Positions 8,383 to 16,666 of a DNA stretch of 64,000 nt are shown here, one piece after another; the first letter of the stretch is position 1; each line of letters begins with the position of its first letter. The position numbers and the translations under genes are program-made. The stretch comes from Wenzhouxiangella sp. XN24 (GTDB taxonomy: Bacteria > Pseudomonadota > Gammaproteobacteria > Steroidobacterales > XN24), in assembly GCF_011064545.1 (NCBI RefSeq), contig NZ_JAAMFG010000017.1, forward strand, positions 184,421 through 248,420, read 5' to 3'. The notes beneath the pieces were generated by a model. The model was given only the letters and a program-made list of their open reading frames with translations, did not search any database and was not told the origin of the DNA.

Positions 8383-8895
8383 ATGAGCACCGTGGGATGG
8401 CTCCTCGTGGTCGCCGTGGGGATCGCGCTCGGTTTCAGCGCAGGGCGGCTCTGGCCCGGCTCCGCAGCTCGCGTCACGGCACTGGAGAAAGAACGCAACG
8501 AGGCGCGCGAAGACCTGCAGAACTACCGCCAGGAGGTCGGCCAGCACTTCGAGCGCACCGCCGAGCTGTTCGATAAAGTGACAGCCGACTACCGCGACCT
8601 CTATGAACACCTCGCGCGCAGTGAGCGACAGCTGGGCGCGATCCGTGGCGAGTCCGCCGCCTCTTCTCTCGCCCAGCCCGAACAGCGCCGCCTTGCCGCA
8701 AACCCGGCGGCCGACGAAGACGCCGCGCCTGCCGAAGATGCCGCACCGCCGGGCGATGACACGGCCGCGCCTGCCGAAGATGCCGAACGGGCGGGCGACG
8801 AGACGGCCGCGCCTGCCGGAGACGCCGAACGGGCGGGCGACGAGACGGCCGCGGACCGGGCGGATGAAGACGACGCCACACGGCGCGGGCAGTAG
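8383..8895 (+). CDS. zapG: ZapG/YhcB-family cell envelope protein with acidic repeat tail
   Basis: The 170-residue protein has one N-terminal membrane helix (about 4-22), then a coiled coil (about 28-85) with the DLQNYRQEVGQHFERTAELF signature of the DUF1043/YhcB family. YhcB (ZapG) is an inner-membrane protein that links division, shape and envelope synthesis in enterobacteria. Its C-terminal third (about residue 110 on) is unusual: three to four near-identical 14-residue acidic Ala/Pro/Asp repeats such as GDETAAPAGDAERA, likely disordered. The ATG follows a GGGAGAACGCCGG stretch. It overlaps the following patatin gene by 32 bases. Confidence 0.85.
   Translation: MSTVGWLLVVAVGIALGFSAGRLWPGSAARVTALEKERNEAREDLQNYRQEVGQHFERTAELFDKVTADYRDLYEHLARSERQLGAIRGESAASSLAQPEQRRLAANPAADEDAAPAEDAAPPGDDTAAPAEDAERAGDETAAPAGDAERAGDETAADRADEDDATRRGQ
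8710..8853 (+). repeat. 42-bp tandem repeat within zapG
   Basis: A 42-base unit encoding 14 residues is repeated about 3.4 times inside the zapG coding frame. Units two and three are nearly identical at both base and residue level, while the first is diverged. The repeat length is a multiple of three, so copy-number change would keep the frame. The last partial copy lies just before the start codon of the downstream patatin gene, so expansion could also affect spacing there. Confidence 0.85.
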
Positions 8896-11161
8896 CATTC
8901 GACCTGCCCGCCGACGGACCGCAGTCGCCGCTCTTGCCGGCCTGCTGACAGCCATGTCTCCGGCCTCTGCCGGGGCGTCGGAACCGACGGACGCTGCGGA
9001 CGCGGAGCGACCCCGGATCGGGCTGGTCCTGGGCGGCGGCGGCGCGCTCGGCGGCGCGCATGTCGGCGTGCTCAAGATGCTCGATGAACTCAGGATCCCC
9101 GTCGATTGCGTCACCGGCACGAGCATGGGTGCACTCGTGGGCGCCACATTTGCGTCCGGCGTGCCGCCGCAGGCCATCGAGCGGGAAATGCTGGCCATCG
9201 ACTGGACAGCGACACTCGGCCCCGGGGACCGGCGCCACCTCGTGCCGATGCAACGCAAGCGGACCGGCGCCACCTACAGCAACACGATCGATTTCATTGT
9301 CGATCGCGGCGGTTTGCGCGGAGACGGAGGTTTCCTGTCCACGCAGTATGTGGAACAGCTGTTGCGGCTGCTGATCGGTGATTCCCGCGATACGACCGAC
9401 TTCGACGAGTTGCCGATTCCTTTTCGCGCCGTAGCCACGGATCTCAGGTCCGGAGAGATGGTGGTGCTCGGCTCGGGTGACCTGAGCCAGGCGATGCGCG
9501 CCAGCATGGCCGTGCCCGGCGTGTTCGCGCCGGTCACGGTGGACGACCAGGTGCTCGTGGACGGTGGCCTGATCCGCAACCTGCCGATCGACGTCGCCAG
9601 GGATCTCTGCGCGGATGTCGTGATCGCCGTGGCCTTGAAGCTGCCCACGCCCGAACCGCAGACGCTTCGCTCCCCTTTCGCGCTGGTAGGCCGCTCCGTC
9701 AATGCGGTGGTCGAAGCGAACGAACGCGCGCAGCTCGCCACGCTCGATGACGAGGACGTGGCCGTCATCGTACCCGTGGGCGACATCGGCAGCTCGGATT
9801 TCGACCGGGTGCCGGAAACGATCCCGCTGGGCGCAAGTGCGACCCGCAAGGTCGCCGCAGAACTGGAACGTTACGCCCTCGGAGAGGACGAATATCGCCA
9901 GTGGCGCGATCGCATCCATGCGGACCCGGTCGGGCCGATCGAGATCGGGGAGATTGGTTTCGCGCCGCTGCGCCACGCCTCCGCCGATTACCTCGCCACG
10001 CGCATGAAGACCCGCCCGGGGGACGTCGTCTCGCTGGCAGAGCTCGAGCGGGACATGAGCGCGTTGTTCGCCAGCGGCGATTTTTTACGTGTGGACTATC
10101 GCTTGCAGCCGACGCGAGGCGGCGCGCAACGTCTCGAGGTCAACCCGGTGGAACGCAGCGGCAAGCCGAGTTTCCTGCGCTTCGACCTCGGCCTGGCTGG
10201 CTCCTCGGGGGGCGATGTCCTGTTCGCCCTGCGGGCCGATCATCGAAGGGAATGGCTCAACCGCCTCGGCGGGCAATGGCGCAATGCACTCCAGCTGGGA
10301 CAGGTCAGCGAGCTCGAGACCGCGTTCTACCAGCCGCTCGACGTGCCGCAACGCTTCTACGTCGAGCCCCGGGCGTCGGTGCGGCGCACCATCGAGGACA
10401 TCTTCGACGACGGCGACAGGCTGGCGAGCTACGACCTGTTCGAGACCGAGCTGCAGCTGGACCTCGGCATGAATATCGGCAACCACACGCGCCTGCACGG
10501 CGGGCTGCGCTGGATCGTCGCGGAGCTGGAAGAAGACACCGGCTCGATACCGGAAGTCGAGCTGGGGAGTGCACGGGACACGAGCGTGGTGCTGGGCGCC
10601 ATCCACGATACGCGCGATACACAGATCCTGCCGACCCGGGGCAACTATGTGCAGCTGGTGTACACGGACTCGGGCAGCCGCCTGGGCGGTGAGCTGTCCT
10701 ATCGCCAGGCCGAAGCGGTGATCGGACACGCCACGCAGTGGCGCGGCAGCCTGTTGCAGCTTTCCGCGGGCGCCGGCCGGACCTTCAGCGGCGACCCGCC
10801 GCTCTACCGGGATTTCAGCATCGGCGGTGCGCGGAGCTTCCCGGCCCTGGCACGCGGCGAATCACGCGGCGCCAATTACTGGTCCGGCAGCGCGGTCTGG
10901 GCCCTCAAGGTCGCCGAACTGCAGGCCGTGTTCAGGCAAGTGTTCTTCGCGGGCTTCGGACTCCATGCGCTGCGCGTCACAGAGCGATTCGACGCGGCCC
11001 CGGCGGACACGTTGTTCGGCGCCTCGCTCTCTTTCCAGGCGCGCACCCTCGCCGGGCCGCTGCTCCTGACGCTCGGCGCCGCGGACGACGGCGGCGTGCA
11101 GCTGCATCTGGCGCTGGGTCGCCCGATCCCCGAGGGCACGTTGCTCGACAAGCTGCACTGA
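8864..11161 (+). CDS. Patatin-like phospholipase with POTRA and outer-membrane barrel
   Basis: This 765-residue protein has a signal peptide, then a patatin domain with the oxyanion loop GGGGALGGAH near residue 53, the nucleophile elbow GTSMG near 84 and the catalytic Asp motif DGG near 232. Residues about 355-430 look like a POTRA domain and the remainder, ending in a barrel-like pattern, resembles Omp85/BamA-type beta-barrels. This is the layout of PlpD-type (type Vd) autotransported phospholipases and of RssA-BamA fusions. It hydrolyses acyl esters of lipids, probably at the outer surface or periplasm. The ATG at 8864 is chosen since it gives a good signal peptide; it overlaps zapG by 32 bases in another frame. 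Confidence 0.9.
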   Translation: MKTTPHGAGSSIRPARRRTAVAALAGLLTAMSPASAGASEPTDAADAERPRIGLVLGGGGALGGAHVGVLKMLDELRIPVDCVTGTSMGALVGATFASGVPPQAIEREMLAIDWTATLGPGDRRHLVPMQRKRTGATYSNTIDFIVDRGGLRGDGGFLSTQYVEQLLRLLIGDSRDTTDFDELPIPFRAVATDLRSGEMVVLGSGDLSQAMRASMAVPGVFAPVTVDDQVLVDGGLIRNLPIDVARDLCADVVIAVALKLPTPEPQTLRSPFALVGRSVNAVVEANERAQLATLDDEDVAVIVPVGDIGSSDFDRVPETIPLGASATRKVAAELERYALGEDEYRQWRDRIHADPVGPIEIGEIGFAPLRHASADYLATRMKTRPGDVVSLAELERDMSALFASGDFLRVDYRLQPTRGGAQRLEVNPVERSGKPSFLRFDLGLAGSSGGDVLFALRADHRREWLNRLGGQWRNALQLGQVSELETAFYQPLDVPQRFYVEPRASVRRTIEDIFDDGDRLASYDLFETELQLDLGMNIGNHTRLHGGLRWIVAELEEDTGSIPEVELGSARDTSVVLGAIHDTRDTQILPTRGNYVQLVYTDSGSRLGGELSYRQAEAVIGHATQWRGSLLQLSAGAGRTFSGDPPLYRDFSIGGARSFPALARGESRGANYWSGSAVWALKVAELQAVFRQVFFAGFGLHALRVTERFDAAPADTLFGASLSFQARTLAGPLLLTLGAADDGGVQLHLALGRPIPEGTLLDKLH

Positions 11162-11191
11162 AGGAACGCCGGAAAAACGTGCCACAGGGCA

Positions 11192-12301
11192 CTACGGGGC
11201 CGGGGCCGGCGCGACTCGCAGGACACGTCCACGCGACGAGTCGGTGAGAATGTACAGCGCCCCGTCCGGACCGACCTGCACGTCGCGCAAGCGTTCACCG
11301 ATCTCCTCGAGCAGCGAAAGCTGCTCCACGACCTCCTCGCCATCGAGGACGATGCGGCGGAGCTCGCGGGCCACCAGCGCCGTGACCAGCAGATCGCCGT
11401 CCCATGCGGGAAACGCTTCGCCACGGTACTGCGTCATCCCGGACGGCGCGATGGAGGGCGTCCAGTCGATGACCGGGTCCTCCATGCCGGGTCGCGAGGT
11501 GTAAGGCGTGATGCGGGCACCGGAGTAATCCACGCCGAAGGTGGCCACGGGCCAGCCGTAGTTGTGTCCGGGCAGGATCAGGTTCACCTCGTCCCCGCCG
11601 CGCGGGCCGTGCTCGTGCGCCCACAAGCGGCCGCTTCGCGCGTCGAAGACCAGCCCCTGTACATTCCGGTGCCCGTAGCTGTAGATCTCCGGCAAGGCGT
11701 TCTCGCGACCGACGAAGGGGTTGTCTTCCGGTATGCCGCCGTCGCGGCGGATGCGCACGATGGAGCCGGTGTGGCTGTCGAGTCGCTGGGCCTCTTCACG
11801 GAAATCGAAACCGTCCCCGAGGCCGATCACGAGCGTGCCGTCGCCCAGAAACGCCATGCGCCCGCCATAATGCAAGGGTGTGTCACGGGTCGGCTGGGCC
11901 GTGAACAGCACCTGGACATCCTCCAGCGCGTCGCCACGCAGCCGCCCGCGCACCACCCGCGTCGAATTCGCACGCCCCGTGCCATGCGCGAACGACAGGT
12001 AGACCCAGCCGTTTTTCTCGTACTCCGGGTCGAGCAGGACTTCGAAGAGACCGGCCTGGCTGCGCACGTAAGCCTCGGGCACGCCACCGACGGGCGTCGG
12101 TTGCAGCACCCCGCCCTCGATGAGCCTGAGCCGCCCGGCGCGCTCCGTGACCAGCATGTCGCCACCCGGCAGAAACGCGATCGACCACGGGTGCTCAAGC
12201 CCGGCGGCGACCGTGGTGACGCGGTAATCGGCCGCGCCCGAGTGCGCGCCGGCCAGCAGCAGCAGGGTGGCGAGCCAGGGGATGATCGAGCGTGCAGTCA
12301 T
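11192..12301 (-). CDS. PQQ-dependent sugar dehydrogenase family protein (YliI/Asd-like)
   Basis: The 369-residue product has a signal peptide and a six-bladed beta-propeller of the soluble glucose/aldose dehydrogenase family. Recognisable are HPWSIAFLPGG near residue 38, the catalytic-histidine blade with PLHYGGRMAF near 143, YSYGHRNVQGL and HEHGPRGGDEVN. Members oxidise aldoses in the periplasm using PQQ. No PQQ synthesis genes are in the window, so the cofactor may be scavenged or made elsewhere. The ATG at 12301 places the signal peptide at the start; an in-frame start nine codons upstream is possible. It is convergent with the patatin gene. Confidence 0.9.
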   Translation of the reverse strand: MTARSIIPWLATLLLLAGAHSGAADYRVTTVAAGLEHPWSIAFLPGGDMLVTERAGRLRLIEGGVLQPTPVGGVPEAYVRSQAGLFEVLLDPEYEKNGWVYLSFAHGTGRANSTRVVRGRLRGDALEDVQVLFTAQPTRDTPLHYGGRMAFLGDGTLVIGLGDGFDFREEAQRLDSHTGSIVRIRRDGGIPEDNPFVGRENALPEIYSYGHRNVQGLVFDARSGRLWAHEHGPRGGDEVNLILPGHNYGWPVATFGVDYSGARITPYTSRPGMEDPVIDWTPSIAPSGMTQYRGEAFPAWDGDLLVTALVARELRRIVLDGEEVVEQLSLLEEIGERLRDVQVGPDGALYILTDSSRGRVLRVAPAPAP

Positions 12302-12396
12302 TGGATATCTTTTTCCGATCGGTGACACTGCAAGCTTAGCAAGCCCGGCGGACCTTTTTTGGCGTGGCCGCAGCGCAGGGTCGCCACGAGGAGCCC

Positions 12397-12867
12397 ATGC
12401 AACGGAAGAGAAACATCACGTTGATACTCGCCTGGCTGCTCGCCGCCGGCGTCGCGGCGGTGCTCGGCAGCATCGTGCAGACCCAGTTCAATCTCGCTGC
12501 GGTGGCCACGCTCGACGGACCGGTGCCGACCGGGCTGCGCATCGAGACGACCTTGCTCGATATCGCGGGGTTCGCGCCCGGACTCGCACTCATCGTCGCC
12601 ACGGGCTTCGGCATCGCCTTTCCCGTCGCGGCCGGCCTGGCGCGCCGGTGGGCGCCCGGTGGTGTCGCGCGTGCGGCACTCTTCGGCCTCGCCGGCGGCG
12701 CGGCTGTCTGGGCGGCGATTTTCCTGATGAACACGCTGTTGCCGATGACACCCGTCGCCGCGACCCGCCAGGCCGCCGGCCTGTTGCTGATGGTCGCCGC
12801 CGGGACCGCGGGCGGGGTCACCTTCGCGGCGCTGGCCCCTGCCCGGCGTCCGACGCCTGTGGCGTGA
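12397..12867 (+). CDS. Small integral membrane protein, unknown function
   Basis: I do not recognise a family. The 156-residue protein has four hydrophobic helices (about 9-28, 48-70, 82-106 and 125-146) separated by short loops, with an arginine-rich start and end consistent with an inner-membrane protein. The ATG at 12397 is preceded by a GAGGAG ribosome site; the open frame begins 11 codons earlier without one. It is divergent from the sugar dehydrogenase gene and followed 97 bases later by the DUF4920 gene. No catalytic or metal-binding motif is visible. Confidence 0.65.
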   Translation: MQRKRNITLILAWLLAAGVAAVLGSIVQTQFNLAAVATLDGPVPTGLRIETTLLDIAGFAPGLALIVATGFGIAFPVAAGLARRWAPGGVARAALFGLAGGAAVWAAIFLMNTLLPMTPVAATRQAAGLLLMVAAGTAGGVTFAALAPARRPTPVA

Positions 12868-12964
12868 AGCGGCCTCTGCTTGCTATTCTTCCTGCCCGGA
12901 CTCCGCCAGCGCGTGCCACCTGCCGGTGTCATGCCTGGCCTTCAATCACTGCCGAGGTGCCGCC

Positions 12965-13456
12965 GTGAAGACACTCGCCCTGCCGATTTCGCTTTTCGCC
13001 CTGTTCGTCGTCTCCACTGCCGGAGCCAGTGAGGCCATCCGGCTTTCCGAGCCCGTACAGACCGGGGACGGTTACGAGGTCTTCGGCGCGCCCATCGACG
13101 CGGAAGGCGAACCGGTGCGGCTGGGGCAGATCATCGCGGCGAGCGACAAGTACGCCGACCAGCAGGTCCATGCCACCGCCACGGTCTCGAAAGTCTGCCA
13201 GAAGAAGGGCTGCTTCTTCGTCGCACAGGACGGCGACTCCGTCGCGCGCATCACCTTCGTGGACTACAGCTTCTTCGTACCTACGGATTCCGGCGGCAAG
13301 GACGTGACGATCGTCGGGACGTTCAAGCGCAAGCAGCTCTCCGAGGCCCAGGCACGCCACTACGCGGAGGATGCTGGCGAGGATCCCGCCGCCATCGAGG
13401 GACCGCTGGAGGAATACGCGATCGTCGCCACTTCGGTGATGATCCCGACCAGCTAG
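12965..13456 (+). CDS. DUF4920 secreted protein
   Basis: The 163-residue product has a signal peptide ending near ASE, then an OB-fold-like core with VSKVCQKKGCFFV (two conserved cysteines) and ITFVDYSFFVPTDSGGKDV, which match DUF4920. The family is periplasmic and sometimes annotated as a bacterial OB-fold or metal-handling protein, without proven function. The GTG at 12965 is used because it directly begins the signal peptide and a GAGG motif precedes it. Its TAG stop shares the palindrome CTAG with the TAG stop of convergent fetB, so the two genes overlap by four bases. Confidence 0.85.
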   Translation: MKTLALPISLFALFVVSTAGASEAIRLSEPVQTGDGYEVFGAPIDAEGEPVRLGQIIAASDKYADQQVHATATVSKVCQKKGCFFVAQDGDSVARITFVDYSFFVPTDSGGKDVTIVGTFKRKQLSEAQARHYAEDAGEDPAAIEGPLEEYAIVATSVMIPTS

Positions 13457-14250
13457 GAGAGTCGTTCCAGGCGGAGCCGCTGGCGCTCGTCGAACAGCCG
13501 GCGGCTCGCGGCCAGCACCGCCACGACCGTGCCGAATCCGGTGCCGACGGCGATCAACAGGAACACCAGCACCTGGTACTTTACCGCGAGCGCCGGCGGA
13601 CTCCCCGCCAGGATCTGCCCCGTCATCATGCCCGGCAGGCTGACGATGCCGGCGGCCGCCATGCCGTTGATGATCGGGATCATGCCGCTGCGCATGGCGT
13701 CGCGCCGCAGGTCGCCGATCGCCTCGCTCCAGGTCATGCCCAGCATCAGCCGGCCCTCGATCACCGGGCGTTGCCGCCACGCGCTGTCGGTCAGCCGGTC
13801 CATGCCCAGCGCCACCCCGGTCATCGTGTTGCCGAGCAACATGCCGAGCAGGGGTATGGCGTACTGGGGCGTGTACCAGGGCGCCGGCCCGATGACGATC
13901 ACGAGCGCGAAAACCGTCACGGTGAAGGAGGACACGAACATCGCGGACGTGCCGATGGCAAACGCCCATCCGCCCGTCATGCGCCGCTTCTGCCGTGCCA
14001 TGACCTCGCGCCCCGCGAGCAGCAGCATGATGACTGCCATCAGCGCCACCCACTGGAATGCGGCGACGGAGAACAGCGCCTCCAGCACGAGGCCGATGAT
14101 GGCGAGCTGCAGGCCCATCCGCGCTGCGGCGACCAGCAGGTCGCGACTGAGGCCGAGCCGGCCGACATGCGTCACAACGGCCAGCGCCACGACCAGCAAG
14201 GCGCCGGTCGCCAACTCCCACCACGCCAGTTCGATCAGTCCTGACGACAT
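13453..14250 (-). CDS. fetB: ABC transporter permease FetB (UPF0014)
   Basis: A 265-residue protein with about seven hydrophobic segments and the UPF0014 signatures LLGMLLGNTMTGVALGMDRL and GMIPIINGMAAAGIVSLPGMMTGQILAG. In E. coli FetB forms with FetA an ABC exporter that lowers cytoplasmic iron and protects against peroxide stress. The start codon lies inside the end of fetA (16-base overlap), so the two are translationally coupled. The role in iron export is taken from the family and not shown here. Confidence 0.92.
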   Translation of the reverse strand: MSSGLIELAWWELATGALLVVALAVVTHVGRLGLSRDLLVAAARMGLQLAIIGLVLEALFSVAAFQWVALMAVIMLLLAGREVMARQKRRMTGGWAFAIGTSAMFVSSFTVTVFALVIVIGPAPWYTPQYAIPLLGMLLGNTMTGVALGMDRLTDSAWRQRPVIEGRLMLGMTWSEAIGDLRRDAMRSGMIPIINGMAAAGIVSLPGMMTGQILAGSPPALAVKYQVLVFLLIAVGTGFGTVVAVLAASRRLFDERQRLRLERLS

Positions 14251-14864
14251 GGCTCTTCCTCGAGCGCCGCGCCGCGGATCGTGAAGTGCCGATCGGCGAC
14301 GCGCCCGATCTGCGCCCGATCGTGCGCCGCCCAGATCACCGGAATGCGCTGCGCGCGCACGTGTTCACGTAACCAGGACTCGACCGTGCGCGTCGTGTCG
14401 GGATCGAGATTGGCCGTCGGCTCGTCGAGCAACAGGGCGCGCGGCTCGTGTGACAATGCCCGCAGCACGGCCAGGCGCTGCTTCTCTCCGGAAGACAGCC
14501 TGCCGACCTCCCAGTCGAGGGTTTCCTCGCCGAAGCCGAACGCCGCCAGGCTGCCGGGCACCGGTTCCATGAAGTGTTCGATCACGCGGTCCGCCCACCA
14601 GCTGCTCTCCGCCGGGACCAGCATCACCCAGCCGCGCCAGCAGTGGGCCGCCACGGCGGATCGTCGTTCCTCCCCGAGCGTCACCTCGCCCTCGTGAGGC
14701 TCGAGATCGGCGATCGCCCGCAGCAGCCGGGTCTTGCCGGAACCCGACTCGCCCGAGAGGCACACGATCTCCCCGGCCGCCACGTCGAGCGAAACGTCGT
14801 TCAGGGCACCTATGGACAGGCCCTGGATCCGGAGGCGGTCGGCGTTGGCGGCCGGGGCATTCAC
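14235..14864 (-). CDS. fetA: ABC transporter ATP-binding protein FetA
   Basis: The 209-residue ATPase has Walker A GESGSGKTR near residue 37, a variant signature LSSGEKQRL, Walker B ALLLDEPT and the switch histidine in WAAHD. It pairs with FetB next door. The GTG at 14864 is chosen because its bases overlap the TGA stop of the preceding response-regulator gene (GTGA) and it starts the domain; the longer frame would run into that gene. Coupling to a membrane response regulator is an unusual context for this exporter. Confidence 0.9.
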   Translation of the reverse strand: MNAPAANADRLRIQGLSIGALNDVSLDVAAGEIVCLSGESGSGKTRLLRAIADLEPHEGEVTLGEERRSAVAAHCWRGWVMLVPAESSWWADRVIEHFMEPVPGSLAAFGFGEETLDWEVGRLSSGEKQRLAVLRALSHEPRALLLDEPTANLDPDTTRTVESWLREHVRAQRIPVIWAAHDRAQIGRVADRHFTIRGAALEEEPCRQD

Positions 14865-16222
14865 TCGGCGGGAATGAGGCTGAACTCGACGCGTTGATTG
14901 AGCCGTGCGACCTCGTTCCACTCCCCTGCCGTGCGGATGCTTGCCGGGAAAGAATAGCGGCGCACCGACTCTCGGGGATCACGGGCCCGGACGCGGACCT
15001 CGATGGCCCCGTCGGCCAGCAGTGGCGAACTGGCGAGAAAGTTTGCGAAGCTCACCGACTGGCGCTCGCTCAAGCCGTCGGCCAGGCCGGGCGGGTAACC
15101 GTGTTGCGCACACTCCGTGACGGCGACCTCGGGATCCGCCGGACGATAGCCGCCCGCGCCGTCCTGGGCCAGGCAGAACTCGCCGAGGTGCGCGTCGAGC
15201 TGGACCGTCCCCCGGAATCCGATTCCGGCCAGCCGATCCAGCAGTTCGCGCAGGCGCTCGAGCCGGACGTCGTCGAACGGGATGTCGTCGAAGCCGTAGG
15301 TGTTGTCCTGGTTGACCGCCCATTGCAGGGCATCGACCAGCTCGTGGTACCTGCCCCCGGCTTCGAGGCGTTCCGCGTCTACGCGGTCGCGCAGCTCGGC
15401 GCGCAAGGCATCGACCACGCCGGATTGCACGGCCAGTTCCTCCGCAAGCCGGGCGGTCTCGACATGAGCCGCATTCCGGTCCGCGCGCGCCTCGAGAAAC
15501 AGGAATCCCAGGATGCCGGCCGGCAGGAGGAGAAGCAGCGCGATCAGTGCCGCGCCGAGACGTCCGGGGCCACGCGGCGGCGGCACGTCCAGGCGTCGCA
15601 GCTCTTCGTCCGCCTGTTGCCTGGCATGGATTTCCTCCGCCACCCGCTTGGCGAAATCGCGGTTGCTCGCGAGGATGTCGGAGCGCAGTTCGAGATGCTG
15701 GTCCTGCAGGGTGCGTGTGACGAGCGCCTGGATCGAGGCGCCGAGCGCCTGGCGCTCCAGCAGCCGGTCGGTGGCGTCCTGGGATGCCGATGGCGCCGCG
15801 GCAGGGGCCGCCGGATCCGCAGCACGCCGCCGCCGCCCGGCGCGCCGCTCCCGAACCAGGCCGAGCTTGAGCAGCATCTCGTACAGCACGCCCGGCTGCA
15901 CCTGCTTGGGCAGCACCCCGAGCGCCCCGAGAGCGCGCGCCTGGCCGACATACACTTCGCCCTCCTTGGCGGTGTACATCATCACCGGGATCATCGCCGT
16001 ACGCGGATCGGACTTGATGACGGACACCGCTTCGAAACCGTCCATGCCCGGCATGCTGTGGTCCATGAAAATCACGTCGGTTTCCTGGTGCTTCAGGAAA
16101 TCGATCGCCTCCTCACCCGACTCCGCGAACGACACGGCGATATCGTACTGCTGGAGCAGCTTCTGCAACGCGACGCGGGCGGAACGTGAGTCGTCGACGA
16201 CAAGGGCGCGTTTCTGCGGCAT
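14861..16222 (-). CDS. Membrane-anchored response regulator with periplasmic OmpA-like tail
   Basis: The 453-residue protein starts with a receiver domain: acidic pair at 10-11, phospho-acceptor Asp near 54 in FMDHSMPGMDG, Thr 84 and Lys 106. It continues with an Arg/Ala/Pro-rich linker and helical region, then a single membrane helix at about 223-244. The periplasmic part has a coiled coil and a C-terminal region with LSERQSVSFANFL and LNQRVEFSL, reminiscent of a degraded OmpA-like domain, but lacking clear peptidoglycan-binding residues. Phosphorylation would therefore act across the membrane instead of through DNA binding. No histidine kinase is adjacent. It heads an operon with fetA and fetB. 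Confidence 0.8.
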   Translation of the reverse strand: MPQKRALVVDDSRSARVALQKLLQQYDIAVSFAESGEEAIDFLKHQETDVIFMDHSMPGMDGFEAVSVIKSDPRTAMIPVMMYTAKEGEVYVGQARALGALGVLPKQVQPGVLYEMLLKLGLVRERRAGRRRRAADPAAPAAAPSASQDATDRLLERQALGASIQALVTRTLQDQHLELRSDILASNRDFAKRVAEEIHARQQADEELRRLDVPPPRGPGRLGAALIALLLLLPAGILGFLFLEARADRNAAHVETARLAEELAVQSGVVDALRAELRDRVDAERLEAGGRYHELVDALQWAVNQDNTYGFDDIPFDDVRLERLRELLDRLAGIGFRGTVQLDAHLGEFCLAQDGAGGYRPADPEVAVTECAQHGYPPGLADGLSERQSVSFANFLASSPLLADGAIEVRVRARDPRESVRRYSFPASIRTAGEWNEVARLNQRVEFSLIPAE

Positions 16223-16284
16223 GGCTACACTTTGTGGCAGTTCGCCGGCTGAGTCCAGACCCCCGCAGCTGTTAATCTGCACAC

Positions 16285-16638
16285 ATGGAACGCGCCGAGT
16301 TTGAACAAGCGATAGACGAGATTCTCGACAGCCTGCCGGACTGGGCCGTCGCGCGGATCGAGAACCTGCGGGTCGTGGTCGAGGAATGGCCGGACGACGA
16401 GCAGGATCCGGATGGCGACGGGCTGCTGGGACTCTACGAGGGTATCTCGCTGCCCGATCGCGGGCTCGACTATGTCGATGTCATGCCTGACACGATCTGG
16501 ATCTTCCGCCAGCCGCACCTCGAGCTCGGGCTCGAGCCGGAGGCGCTGCGCGAGGAGGTGCGGCGGACGGTACTGCATGAGCTGGCCCACTATTTCGGCC
16601 TCGACGACGACTACCTCGACGAGATCGGCTGGGGCTGA
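16285..16638 (+). CDS. Zincin-like metallopeptidase family protein
   Basis: A 117-residue protein of the small DUF1025/metallopeptidase family. The zinc-binding HELAHYFG motif is near residue 97, followed by the acidic DDDYLDEIGW tail typical of these proteins. The family consists of single-domain minimal zincins of unknown substrate, probably cytoplasmic, with no signal peptide here. It is divergent from the response regulator gene, separated by 62 bases, and convergent with the DUF2207 gene. Confidence 0.88.
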   Translation: MERAEFEQAIDEILDSLPDWAVARIENLRVVVEEWPDDEQDPDGDGLLGLYEGISLPDRGLDYVDVMPDTIWIFRQPHLELGLEPEALREEVRRTVLHELAHYFGLDDDYLDEIGWG

Positions 16639-16666
16639 TCGCGGCGGACACGGCAATCTGCCGCCG

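Noticed and set aside
8710..8853. Repeats considered as a CRISPR-like array
   Set aside because: Units are contiguous without spacers and in frame with a coding sequence.
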